Assembly: GCA_946406115.1 (NCBI GenBank)
Contig: OX291543.1
Coordinates: 29,848,815-29,912,814, forward strand
Direction: 5' to 3'
DNA from: Apoda limacodes
Taxonomy: Eukaryota > Arthropoda > Insecta > Lepidoptera > Limacodidae
Length of the DNA: 64,000 nt
The notes beneath the pieces are model-generated. The model was not told the origin of the DNA, searched no databases, and saw only the letters and a program-made list of their open reading frames with translations. This document shows positions 31,421 to 43,189 of this stretch, in pieces. A program made the position numbers and the translations under genes. Numbering within the stretch: the stretch's first letter is position 1; each line of letters starts with the position of its first letter.

Positions 31421-34211
31421 GAAAAACGGAGTTTTTTGAACTAAAACAGGTATTAAGTGTAGCAAAACTGCTCAATCATAAGGCTGGAGATTATTTTAGT
31501 TTTATGATTCAGCCCCTGAATTGAACACTTCTGAGTTGTTTCAGGAGTGCCAATATGGGTATTTCTCGATCTTAGTACGATTTTGTGATTGATATTGATT
31601 ATAAGAGTCAACGTGCAGGACGTTAAGTAGTAAACACCATCAGGTCGAGAAGAAGAATAAAATAGTAGACATCTCCTCAAATTGGTTGCAGAAACTACAG
31701 AGAACATAATTAATGTAAGTCCTAAAGAATTCTCATTGTTATCATGGTTTTATTAAGGACTAAAATGTTTATATGACTATTATAGATTAAATTGTTACTA
31801 AGTAAGAGTCGTGGCTTTTTATGTATGTTAGGTTATACTTTTTAGGAACTGTTATACTGTATTAGTAGATAATGTAGAATACGCCATGTGAATATTTTCG
31901 AAAACAAAAGTGGTCCCAAAATTATTTAGTATTGCAAGAGATATGGGTGTCTACAAGGAAAGTAAATAAAAATTGAGCAATATGTTATTTTCCAATTAAA
32001 TATACCCTGTAGGTAGCAGGATTGTAGAAGATGCACTAAGTCGCTTATTTCACCTTGCAACTACCATGCCTCTGTGATTAAGCATGACACACAATAATTT
32101 TATCACCACCGTCGATTACCACGTGTGGCAAGAGATTTATAGATAACATTCTGATTGCGCATAAACACTACTAATCGACCGTTACACGATCGATATATAA
32201 CTAATCGATTATAATAATCGATTACACGTCCTCGGGGATGTTCCCTTGCATATGTTTAATATAACATACGTTTATTGCTGCCAATTTTCTCTATAACCCG
32301 ATTTACTAGTCACAATGACATATTGACAGGGGTGTCCAACTAGTCGACCGTTATAGTGGAGTCTGGTTGTGATGGAATATGTCATCGATGGGCCTTAGGC
32401 GGCAATTATAGTCTGCAGTCTTTCCTGTAGTACCTATAGAGATTTACAACGTTTGATCGTTCGCCCAGGGCGCACTTTAACATAAAATTTAAGTAAAGCA
32501 GTTCAATCGATATATAATGTTATGAAAATTACCGTAGGAAAATATAAAAATAACATTATACATAACCTGTTACATATGTAAAATACCAAAATCAGTATTA
32601 ACAAAACCAATTGTAGAATAAAAAGCAAAAATCAAAGTGAAGTGAGGTCTAACTCGTAGATTAAAAAAAAATATAACATCTTTTTAAAGTTTTCATTTTG
32701 TACTTGTCTTGATTTGGGCGAAAAGAAAACATTAGCATTTAAATAATTTAAAACCTGTGATTTCTGAATAATTGTTGTTGTTTTATAGAACAATAACTTC
32801 AAAGTATTTTAAATGTATCTAGACTAAAAAGGTCCGAGTCAAATTACTGCATATATTAACTATATTAACTGCATTAAATAATTTGGATAGTTGGATAAAA
32901 AAATGTATTCTACGGAATGCAAAAAAAACAAAATCTATATTTCACTGGTAAAATAAGTAATTTTCAAAATGTACACTATAGAAAAATACACTACCCCTGT
33001 TCATAGTTGCGTGCACGTTGATTTAAACTACGCAGCAGTAATCCTAAATCATTTATAAAACGTCTCACACATCACATAAAATTATATCGGACGTTGCTTT
33101 AATATAGTAGCTCTATCGGGTTCCGCATGCGATAATATCGATTCATGGATACGGTATCGATGCAATTACCGGTTGAATCGGCACTGATTTATACGATAAT
33201 GACGGGACACCACTAGTCCTATTCACATGGATCAGTTATTCATGAGCGGAACACAGAAGTCATGTGTTTCTGTGGTAATTATGAGGTTCGTGAGACCATA
33301 CCTCAATGTGTTGCTAACTTTTGAGAGTAATTCTGCCAAACACTTTAATATTTTTTTGACGAAAGTTTTATATTTTTTATAGCCTTTATGCAGTAAAGTG
33401 TTGTTTCTTGACAGCAGACGTCTTCCAGCTGCGATAGTAGAAATGATGATGATGCATGGAGTACGTGTTTATGTTCCTAATGAAAAATTGAAAAATGTTC
33501 CTTGGCAACAATAGAATGTGCAGGCACATTTGTTTTTTATAATATATAATTTTGTATATTTTTAGTTATAATCTGATCTATCGTGGTGGACTTTGACCTA
33601 AGTATTCTTTCTCTAAAAAGAAATCTGTGCCGCTGTTGTGGGGTCAAACATCGGTTAAGGAAAAATTGATTAATACTACAGATAGGGAAAAAAAGTATAA
33701 TGAAAAATCACGACCCGCTAAATAAAAATATTTTTTGAATAAAAATAGGAGAATCACCCAGTGGACTGTGTGTACGTAATTTGCGGTGTCTTGTACATGT
33801 AATGAGACGTTTGGCCGTGGTTTATGTGGTTCGATCTGCGATTAGCTACAATCTACATGCCATGCGTATGCTACTTCGGTCGTGAGTTATGCCATAAACA
33901 TATGGTAGGATAATGATGTGTTAAGAAATTCCTAGTTGTGCTTCAGATATTTCTTGATATAATATTCCCTGGAAGACAATTTTAAAATCATCTTATTCTT
34001 TAAACAGGATTAAAGTTTGTGTCGTGTTCATATAATAGGTTATTTCCTTTTCAAGAAAGGGATTTATAATTAACATTATATGAAAGAAATTTTGAATCCA
34101 ATAAAAAATATAGAAATTGAACCTTGTACATAACTGCATGCTATTAGTGTAGTAGCAAAATCCGTCGTTGGCACTTGAATTTTTTATAAAGTAATTGATT
34201 GATTTAAATTA
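31421..34211. other. Unassigned AT-rich DNA
   Basis: No repeat family or exon recognised. A cluster of 'taatcgatta'-type words lies at 32,170-32,226 and 'atcgat' words at 33,138-33,165. The minus-strand frame 31,453-31,707 has no recognisable content. Confidence 0.4.
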
Positions 34212-34266
34212 TCCTACTATTCTACTAATATTATAAACGTAAAAGTACATCTGGATGGATGGATGT
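34212..34266 (+). mobile_element. Helitron 5' end, interrupted by a LINE
   Basis: 'tctactaatattataaacg' followed by 'aaaagtacatctggatggatgg' is the 5' terminus of a short non-autonomous Helitron. Its continuation (gttacttaatcgctcgg...) is found 1.3 kb away at 35,578. The intervening DNA is a minus-strand LINE, so the LINE landed in the Helitron. Confidence 0.75.
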
Positions 34267-35577
34267 TTTTTTTTCTTTTTCTACCACTAAGGTCGCAACG
34301 AGCTTACCACCTGATGGTAAGCGGTCACCGTGGCCTATGGACGCTTGCAACACCAGAGGTATCACTCGCGCGTTGCCGACTCTTCAAAAATCCAATAACT
34401 TCTTTCTTGGAGAACCCCATGCTATAGTCCTTAGAGAAAACCTTGGCAGAGAGCTTATTCCACAACCCAAGCGTTCGGGGGAGGAAGTTTCTCTAAAACC
34501 GCACTGTACGCGACCATTTTGGTTCTAAAGTGCGAGAATGAATTTCCTGCCGATGGCGAGCGATGCGATGGTAGAAAGTAGCCGTGGGCTTTCGAAAAAT
34601 TCCTCAGAACACATCCCATTGTACAAGCGGTAGAACACACACAGGGAGGCAAAGACTTAAGGGCTCGATACGGCAAGTGAGTTTGAAATCCGTCGTTGAA
34701 CCGACTCAAAAGGGCCAAGCTGGTATCCGGGAGATGGCAGCACTACTCCATATGGGGCCAGACTTGCGACTTGTAAAGCAGCAACCTTTGCCCCGACGTG
34801 AAGTACTGCTTCGCTCTGTTGAGTAAACCAAGTTTTTTGCACTGAACATCGCTGGAGATGTCAACATCAAGGATCCTAATACTCTTGGAGACGGAGAGGG
34901 GAGTGTTCTGGAATTGTGGGACCACAGTGAATGGGATTTTCTTAGCGGTGAACGCAGTCTGTGTCTTTGTAGGGTTGAATCGGACCAAGTTTTCCCGTAC
35001 CCAGTTAGAGACCTTGGACAGAGTGGTCTAGATTTGAGACACAAGTTCTTAACGTTTTTCCTCTACAACGGTGGATGCACGAGCCATGTTATAAGTGTCT
35101 CCAGTACTGTCATCTGCATAGAAATGTATGTAGTTGATGTCCAATATGTCATTGAAAGCAGTTGAAACAGCGTGGGAGGCAGCTCAGAGCATTGCGGGAC
35201 ACCAGCATTAATGTCCATGCTATCAGAGCAACTACCTTCAACTACGGCTCGCATGCGTCTGCGAGACAAAAGCTGGGCAACCATTTGCACAAGCCCTCGG
35301 GCACTACGTAAGATGACAACAAGACACTGAGACGGAATATCCGTCCACACGTGTAGTCAGCAGAAGGTCCAGTAAGGAGCTCGTATGGTCCTCTATATCT
35401 GGTATTCTCGTTGGAGAAAGTACCAGCTGAGAGAATCCATAGGTCAGATTAAATTCATGAATAGATATCCCTGCGTAGTTATTGGTTCGAGAACTGAGCC
35501 ACTTACGATGGTGAGCGTTGTAGTCTCCCAAAATTACTAGTTCTGCTGTAGGATATTGCTCTAGAACTTTCAGTCGT
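34267..35577 (-). pseudogene. LINE family 1 copy B, endonuclease-RT deletion
   Basis: Minus strand. The A-tail is seen as T-runs at 34,266-34,280, followed by the 3' UTR (34,282-34,480). Coding pieces run upstream: C-V-C-S-T-A, then Q-Y-F-T-S-G-Q-R-L-L-L-Y-K-S-Q-V (34,743-34,820), an 'FTAKK' segment (34,920-35,000), Y-A-D-D-S-T-G-D in one frame near 35,115, and D-G-S-C-S-D-S-M-D-I-N-A-G-V-P-Q (35,200-35,250). The last part (35,304-35,577) is endonuclease: L-E-Q-Y-P-T-A-E-L-V-I-L-G-D-Y-N-A-H-H and then L-L-D-L-L-L-T-T. The linker and RT motifs 1-A are deleted, joining the endonuclease directly to the later palm. Frameshifted throughout. Confidence 0.85.
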
Positions 35578-35815
35578 CAAACTCAGTTTTGTTACTTAAT
35601 CGCTCGGAAACCACTAAACGGATTGTGATGAAACTTGTCACACATATAGGTTAGGTTCTGGAATAGGATATAGGCTACTATGTATCCCGGAAAATTAAAA
35701 AGATACCGCGGAAGTAACAAATTTAACGAACTATAGCCACAGCTATAGCTTGCTACAAAAAACTTCTTTAGTATAATCAAGGAGTTACCGCAAGAATCCT
35801 ATGCTGATAACCGAA
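35578..35815 (+). mobile_element. Helitron, 3' portion after LINE interruption
   Basis: Continues the element of 34,212: 'gttacttaatcgctcggaaa', 'ggattgtgatgaaacttgtc', 'gaataggatataggctacta' and 'tatcccggaaaattaaaaag' are standard body words of lepidopteran Helitrons. It then follows the same end as the copy at 58,947 ('agctatagcttgctac', 'taatcaaggagttaccg'). The terminal CTRR is decayed (gttaactagac). Confidence 0.75.
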
Positions 35816-36435
35816 TTTTGTTAACTAGACTTTGTTTTGTGTTGTTGTTTTGTAGACTGTGTTGGATAAAGAGCGATTTTTTGACTTAGGTTGAAATTTT
35901 AAACGCAGTCAACATGATAGAAGTACATTTAAAATTAAATCTATTAAAATCCTTCTCAAATAAGTAGCATGCATATATATGATACAGTTTAAGATGAACA
36001 CTGATTATGGGCCAAATTTCGATGCACATTGTTGCATATAAAATAATAGAAATAATGCTTATAATTTGTCACAAGCACTGACAACCAAATCCAAGCAATA
36101 TTAATGTTATCGAATCTAAACCTTAAGCTACAAGATTAAGTGTTAAATTTAACGGTTATAAATAAACAAAGTGTAGTCCAGTTGTGGAAATGAGTAAAGG
36201 GGATTTAGACACGCATTCGAACGACTTTCTCGACCTAACCGTGCGAAGCGAGCCTTTCTAGGTGGGTAATCTATAAGTGGCTTATTGGAAACATATTGAA
36301 CAATAACAAAACGGTAGTCGGAACACGATTCTGGCTATCGAACTATGAGCCTCCGCCATGGAGTTAAAGTATGCGGAAGAGGCAGTGCTTATATACATAT
36401 TTCGAAATTCATATATTGCATTTTTTTTTCCTGGA
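35816..36435. other. Unassigned DNA
   Basis: Nothing firm. A GC-richer patch at 36,190-36,270 contains a 23-codon ATG frame of coding-like codon use. It is discussed as a weak observation. Confidence 0.35.
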
Positions 36436-36570
36436 CATTATACACAACGCTATAATATGATCCCAAACTAAGCAAAGCTACTATGGATACCAGAGAACGG
36501 ATACAACACATAGAAAACACCCAGACTCAATATAAATATATTTTTTCAGTGCAAGGATTAATTCCGCAGA
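36436..36570 (-). mobile_element. tRNA-derived SINE, 3' body
   Basis: Reverse complement of the canonical lepidopteran SINE body. The plus strand reads 'tcccaaactaagcaaagcta', 'ggataccagagaacggatac' and 'aaacacccagactcaatata'. The tRNA-like head is not recognisable; it is truncated or diverged beyond 36,560. Noncoding and retrotransposed by LINE machinery. Confidence 0.75.
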
Positions 36571-38189
36571 GAATCAACAGAGCCACGGAGGGCCTACCTT
36601 CGACTTTAGATATCAACCTATCAAATCCTGGCTTGAGGTAGAGTCTTTTGGCTGAGTCTTCGCTACGAAAAAATTAAATATTGACGTGGGTCTGTTTCAA
36701 TTTACACCCCGGCTAATCGTATATTAGCCACAAATGCCTACCTAATAGCCACAAGGCTATAAAAGTTAATTTGTGTTTCATTTATGTTTGCTCAATGTTA
36801 TATTTATGTTTTATTTTTTTAATTAAATAATTTGTATTTAAGAGCTTGTGTTTTTTATGTAGGATGAATGTATTCTGTAAAATTGATGTTTGTTACTTTA
36901 AGTGTAATGATTAAGTTTAATCGTAGTTTATAAACGTTTGGGTGCAAACCTGTTATTTATAAATGTATGCAAACAAGTAAATAAATTTCTTTAACGACAC
37001 CTACCTTAAGGGATTTTTTATACATATGTAAAATTATATAAACGTATTTTCTATTTTTATATCTTTCTTAATTCTGCAAAGAACTGTCTGTATAAGATTT
37101 AGGTACTAGGAACGTATAAGTTGCCTGAAGTTTATGTGGTTTCGTCTTTAGCTCTATGATTATTTACAAAAAATGTCCCATCTAGTTATTTCTCTATCAA
37201 CGTTGATATTATTACCGTCCAATAAAATTGTTCGTGAGACGTGACGCTTGTGCAAGCGAAACCGCTTTTGTAATGAGCGATTATGAGTCGAGATTTTAAG
37301 TTTTTTTGTTCGAAGAATCGACGCAGTTACGAAATTTGCGATGAATCCCCCGTCTGCTATTATTTTGAAATAAAAGATTAGCTGTTATTGTGACAACATT
37401 TCTATTTTGTCGATTTGTATCAAAAAGCCATTCTGGTACAACTTTTTATTAGTACAAAATGACTATTCTAGGTCGACGTAAATGATCTGATTTGTTTTCT
37501 ATATCTGATTGTTTCATGAAGTTGAATTTAAAGTGCTGTAAACAAGACAAGCTACCAACGACGCAACGCAATACAAAAAAATACGACCATTTGCATATTT
37601 TGACAATCCCAAATAAATAAAAACCTATAGGGCACTTGTACCCGTTGGCTGAAATCATAAAATTGGGCTACAAGCGTGGTCTTACAGCACAAATTAGGGA
37701 AAAATCCAAAAATATTTAATTTGTAGTATATTGCATTAAAATATTTTTATTTATTACACACTAGCATTTACAGTTTGATAATTTACCGTAGTGTAATAAA
37801 GTTTCATAAAACTGCATTTTGTTCGATTTTTAATAGAAATAAACGTTTTATTTAAATCAAACTATGAAGTCAAGTCAGATTTCAATAAAAAATACTGAAG
37901 TTAATTCTTTATCGCCACCCTAAATAAACTTGTCATCGTTTGTCACAAACGTTGGGAAATGAATGACAGACAACCGCCGGCGGCAAGGTTGCGCACGCGC
38001 TGTCGTATTTACGTTTTGTTTGATGCACTGATCAAAGTTGTCGTTGAGGTGACAGGAGATCTCTTAAGTGCCTAAGTTAAACAGTTAAAGTTACATACAT
38101 ACAAAAGTTGCATTCGCAATTCTATAAAGATCTACTTATGACTTAGTGCAATTTCGATATAATGTAATATATATTTTTAGAGATTTATA
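36571..38189. other. Unassigned AT-rich DNA
   Basis: No gene or repeat family recognised. A short GC-rich patch lies at 37,970-38,015 (accgccggcggcaaggttgc). Confidence 0.4.
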
Positions 38190-38780
38190 AGGGATGACAT
38201 TTTAAACGTTAATTCGATGAACGTCTTCCTCGTCGTACTGGTCGGCGATCGTTTCAGAAAAACCAGGTACTTTTAAAAGCTTCATACACCGAAGTCACAA
38301 GTTAAATCGTTGACATCATAAGCCCCGAGAGTGTGCCCTGAAAAAGAAATGTCACTTGGGAGCTACTCATTACTACTAGCGCTATCATCAAAACCCTTTG
38401 TTGGTTTTGAACGAAATAAACTTAATTTGTTAGACTAAAGTCTAATCTTTATTATGACACAAAAAATTTAATAAATATATTTATAAACACTTAGCACGCC
38501 GAATTTGCGAACAACTAACTAACAATTAACCACAAATGCAGAAAGGTGTCGAGTGTCGTGTTTATCCAACTAAAGAGAGAAGCGCTGAAAATTTACATCA
38601 GCTCAAACCAATTTTGTAAAGTGGTGAACGCAGAAATCGACTATTTCAACTTTGCAGCCATCTAAATCAGCTGGACCGATTTCAAATGTAATTTCGAAAA
38701 TACAGTATACCATTAAATCCAAAGAGATCCCCTAACAAATCTTTAAAAATCACCGAATTTACGACAAAAAAGCTGATGTA
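38190..38780 (-). repeat. Dispersed repeat, copy 1 (shared with 55.5 kb)
   Basis: Shares in order with 55,540-56,215: 'ttcgatgaacgtctt', 'ttaaaagcttcat..cgaa', 'gttgac.tcata', 'gctagcatcaaa'-like, 'tttgaacgaaataaac', 'ttagcacgccgaa' and an 'agcgctga...catcagctcaaacca'-like segment. About 600 bp, diverged. Noncoding in this copy. Element class unknown; the orientation shown is arbitrary. Confidence 0.6.
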
Positions 38781-39150
38781 CCATTTGGCCCCAGATTTTA
38801 TTATTTGGATACCAGACAACGGATACACATACATATACTACCTAAGTGCTTTAAAAGAGTCAAATTAACAATGCAGGAGATAAATTTGATCCTTCAGGCG
38901 ACTTAGCATGAAACTTCAAAATTTTATTTTGAGATTTTGAGTCATGTTCCTTGGGGAAAGTTGTTCAGTGTAAGGAGCAAAGAATTACGAAGCAATTGGT
39001 AAATACTTTTTATACATATTTTTATTACATTCATATTATAGAAAACAACTCAACGCAAACAAATATTGTTCATCACATAAATGTTTGTCCTGTGCAGGAA
39101 TCGAATCCACGCCTCTCAGTTCAGCAGGTAGGTCATTACACACTTTGCTA
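38781..39150 (-). mobile_element. tRNA-derived SINE, interrupted
   Basis: Minus strand. The tRNA-like head is at about 39,090-39,150, with a B-box-like 'ggattcgattcctgc' and an anticodon-arm region 'ctgctgaactgagaggcg'. It is followed by 'acatttatgtgatgaac' body sequence to about 39,000. The later body part 'tatccgttgtctggtatcc' is displaced to 38,798-38,830 by about 160 bp of unrelated sequence. Not a functional tRNA: the acceptor stem cannot be formed. Confidence 0.75.
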
Positions 39151-41262
39151 CGGGTATATCGGAATTGGAAGTTTTGCCGTAAATAAACCCCGAGCTTGAC
39201 AATATTCGTGGCTTAATGTAAGTTATGAAAGCTGGTAAAAACGGATAGATCTCATAGCTTTCTACTCTTTATGACTTAATGCTAGGTTCAAACGAGGACT
39301 ACCGGAGGACGTTGTACAACTCACATGCACAACAACGTGTAATCAGTTAATGCGCGTGCACGTCTGTAATAACAGGCAACGGCCACATGCGGCTGCTTAG
39401 GGCTGTCGGGTCTACCACGTGCAGGAACTTGGGGGAAATAAGTACACACATTTTTCCACTAAGGTAGGGAGACTACCTAATTTCCGCAACTGTTTATGGT
39501 TTTACTTAGATAAATATCGGTATTTTCATACACATTTTCATCCGCTATTTTGCCCTCTAAGAGAAGATTTTCATGAAACTAACTAACTTGTGTTACACAT
39601 CAATCTTTTCAACCTTGCGACTAATTACGACTAATATCGATTTTTATGCTTGCTTTTAGCTTCTTCAAAAATACAGATTTTTTGTACAAGCTTCTAACCC
39701 CCATTTTACCACAATAAGGGATGAATTTTGGAAAATCCTAGCTTTAGCCTACTTTATAACAAGAACCACTGTGCAAAATAATAATCAAGTATCTAGTAGT
39801 GTAGGTTGTGTTGTTATATATCTATCGGTCATGGGGTAAAATATTGCCAACTTCGGTTGATTAATTACTTTATATTTATAAAATCACAAAAAAGAAACAT
39901 ACTGCATATATTCCGGTAGTGTTGGCCGTTATCAATGCAAACAGAGTAAAATTATAATAATAAATAACTTAAAGTCTAATAAGGTAAATAAATAATGAAA
40001 TGACAGAATGAACGTTATCATTTATTATGACGTTATGAACAAGTATGATAGAGTGATAAAAATATGTATATGAGTATGTACATAGGAAATATATATTATA
40101 TATATTTTCAACTAATTAATAAAAAATAATCTTATTATGTTTAGAAAAGAATTCAAATTTAAACATAATTTGATAGCTTTACAGAAGAAAGAAACTAACA
40201 TAAATTGTAAATTCAGAATTGTAGTCGGTAGGATTAAGACTACATTCTGATAATATTAACAATAAAACATTTAAATGTAAACTTATTAACTACCTAAGGC
40301 AAGAATCCCCAACATCCCCATCTCAGTTACTACTTGACACAGTTCTCGCAATAATTGTAGCAATTTACCGTCAGACCGCGACGGTTTCTGAGATCGACAC
40401 GTCAAAACATATCGACACACTGAGTGTGGTTGCGCAACCTTGGCTTGATTGAGCCATTCACATGTAATCAGCGACGTTTATGCCAGGTCCACTCCTGCCG
40501 CGTTCACCCTGGAGGCAAGCAGCTAATGCTGCTACGGTTGTCACTTCTCATTAAAATAATGGTTTCAGGTCGCTTTAATAGGTTACGTGTGGTAACGGAC
40601 TTCTAATAATTTTCTGTTTTATCGTGAGAAGTTCGAAATCTATTCTAATATATCGTCACCTGAGCATTGTAAGCAAGGATACTTTATACAGGATGAATGT
40701 TTGAGTTCTCCTTTCTCTTGTCTCCTCTACTCCTTTATGTTGCACATCCAGTAAATGATCTATCCGTGTGCCAAATTCCATCTGAGTTTGTTTGCGCTTG
40801 AATACCAAAAATCGAAACATCTATTAATGCTTAATTATGCCTGTCATTTTATTAATTTGTATAAAATATCTGCAAAAACAAAAATTTATGATATGAGTAG
40901 AATCTACAATCTACAAACTAGAAAAAAATCTACATTATTATATCATCTAACATCTGAATTCGCCGAAGTATAGAAAAATTATTGATTTTTTTATGGGTTT
41001 TATTAGTTGTTGCTTTAGCAGGCCTTTACTTGGAAAAATGAGGCTAAGGCGATAGCCCACAATTCTGGCTCGATGCTGATTGGCAGACGTTGTTTTGCGA
41101 ACGAATGCATGTTTTGTTATTAATAAGTAGAATAACTAATTTTAATGTTATTTGATGTTAAAATTGTTTAAGTTAAGGCAATTAATTTTCATGTTATTAT
41201 TTTTATAAGTAATATATTATTATTATTTTACTTATGATTGTAACAAAAAGTAAAAAAGTAAA
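39151..41262. other. Unassigned AT-rich DNA
   Basis: No exon or family recognised. A GC-richer stretch lies at 40,425-40,530. The plus-strand frame 40,424-40,606 across it has no known domain. Confidence 0.4.
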
Positions 41263-41375
41263 AAAGCAAACGGCCTGCGTTTTGCTAAGCGGTCACGGTA
41301 GCCTTTGGACGCTTGCAAAACTAGAGGCATCATTCGCTCGTTGTCGACTCTTTATACTCCATAAACATCTCGGCC
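41263..41375 (-). mobile_element. LINE family 1, solo 3' end with A-tail
   Basis: 'gcaaacggcctgcg', 'taagcggtcacggtagcctt' and 'tggacgcttgcaaaactagagg' match the family 3' UTR. The plus-strand flank before it (gtaaaaaagtaaaaaag) is A-rich rather than T-rich, so the tail is not clean. Coding part absent. Confidence 0.7.
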
Positions 41376-43189
41376 GGATTATCAGTTAAAATTCAAGATA
41401 AGAAAAGATAACTAAAATGAGAGACAACAGTTTGAAAAGTATTGTAAATGGAAAGTAAAATTATATTTTTAATTTCTGGTATTGTCGCCATTCACTTTAG
41501 TATCTAAGATACATCTTAATATTAATTTGGCAGTTAAGATGGCTTTAACAAATATTTTTGATTAGTTTAATTGAGTTTACTTATATAAAAGAATTTAATT
41601 AAGTTGTAACAGTAGTTGTTTACGTTTATCTTTTATTTTTGTTATAAAAAGATTTGTAAAATTGAACCCCAATGAAAAGTTTGGTGTCTTGAAAAGTCAG
41701 CTCTCTTCCAATGTGCAGGCTTTCTCGTCGATGGCTGCAGGCGCCTCATATAGGACGACCTTCTCTACAACGGGCTACCTAAATCCAAATAATTTGCAGA
41801 GCAAACGCCGTATTATATAGGATAGCTGTCCTAGCGTCTATTTACGCAACAATAGGTTTCAAATCGACAACAAAGAGAATATAACACTACGATTTCTTAC
41901 TCTACGCTAATGTTTAAGAAGTATGTCAAGACAGTCAATTGTCAGTCGGTCGATCGAATTTTGAACTGGACTTCAATACATCGAACTATTATAAGAGATC
42001 TAGTTCTTCTAAAGTTCTGTGATTTATGTTACATATTTACATCACATCTCGAAAATAAGTGTAATTTTCACTGACCAAATGGAAATAAAAATGAGAACTG
42101 CTTAAATTTACTTCCAGTGGTAATTCGAACTGTCTTACGTATTGAGAAAATGTAGTTCGAGAACAAATGTAGGTACAAACAGTAGCTTGTTTCACAGGCG
42201 GTGCGTAACGCGGTGGCTCGGTAGAAGCTCATTTCATGGTCTATTGTGTGATCTTGTGAAAGCAATCAGTGGCCGTCCGACTTTTTTGTACAAAATAATT
42301 ACCCACGCCTATGTTCTAGTTACAGCTAGTAAGGGACAAAGGTTCGCTCTTTACGTTACGTTAAACTACAAAAAGTGTTTACCGCTATTCTGAAGTGCGG
42401 TAGACATTCATTTTAAATTTATATGGGATAAACTAACCGAGTATATTTATAGGTACCTAGTGTTTCTTACAATGAATTGATTATGTTATTGATGAATAAC
42501 CGATTACACTGAAATAAACACTAAAGTATTAAATAAAATAACAGAAAAAAAGATAGAGTCGAAGTATATAAAAAAATAATGACTGTACAAGCTAAATGCA
42601 CACATAAAAGGCAAAGGGTACCACAAAGCAAAGCAACATTCATTACAGTTGTCCTAAACAGATATATATTTAGGTACAAATGTAGCTTTACTTTTGATTG
42701 TGATAAAGAAACATTTATAGTAGAAACACTCACAATGTTAATATTAATAAAAAGTATAAAACTGCTATCATGTAAATCTACGTTTATACAATAAGGTACC
42801 AGTACACATACAGAATTGTCACTGAGCTGCTCAGGTACGACCGGACTATTTCACATTCTGACACATTTCAAATGTAATTTGATGACCGACGAAATAAAGC
42901 ATTTTGAATTTGTTTCTTGGAACAATGCTCCTGCAATCTTTTATTTTACCTTCTAGTGGTATCAAAAGTTTATAGTGTCAAAATTTTTTTTACCATTTAA
43001 GCAGCATAAAAGTATCTCTTATTTCCTTTTGTTAAACTCTAGTCGAATTTAAATGCACTCTAGTAAGAGAACATTAAGGCGGAATATCTTCGTGAATGTT
43101 ATTCCGATTTGAATACTGTGATATTAGTTAGAATTTTCAATCCTCAAGGATTCTGAGTCCTTTACGATTAATGAAAGAAGAGAGTTGAT
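41376..43189. other. Unassigned AT-rich DNA
   Basis: No recognised family. At 41,700-41,775 the minus strand has a short coding-like frame, treated as a weak observation. The words 'gacgaaataaagcattttga' at 42,888 resemble a LINE 3' end, but no body supports it. Confidence 0.4.

Noticed and set aside
34259..34826. Plus-strand open frames of 80-89 codons
   Set aside because: Antisense to the 3' UTR and RT of LINE copy B.
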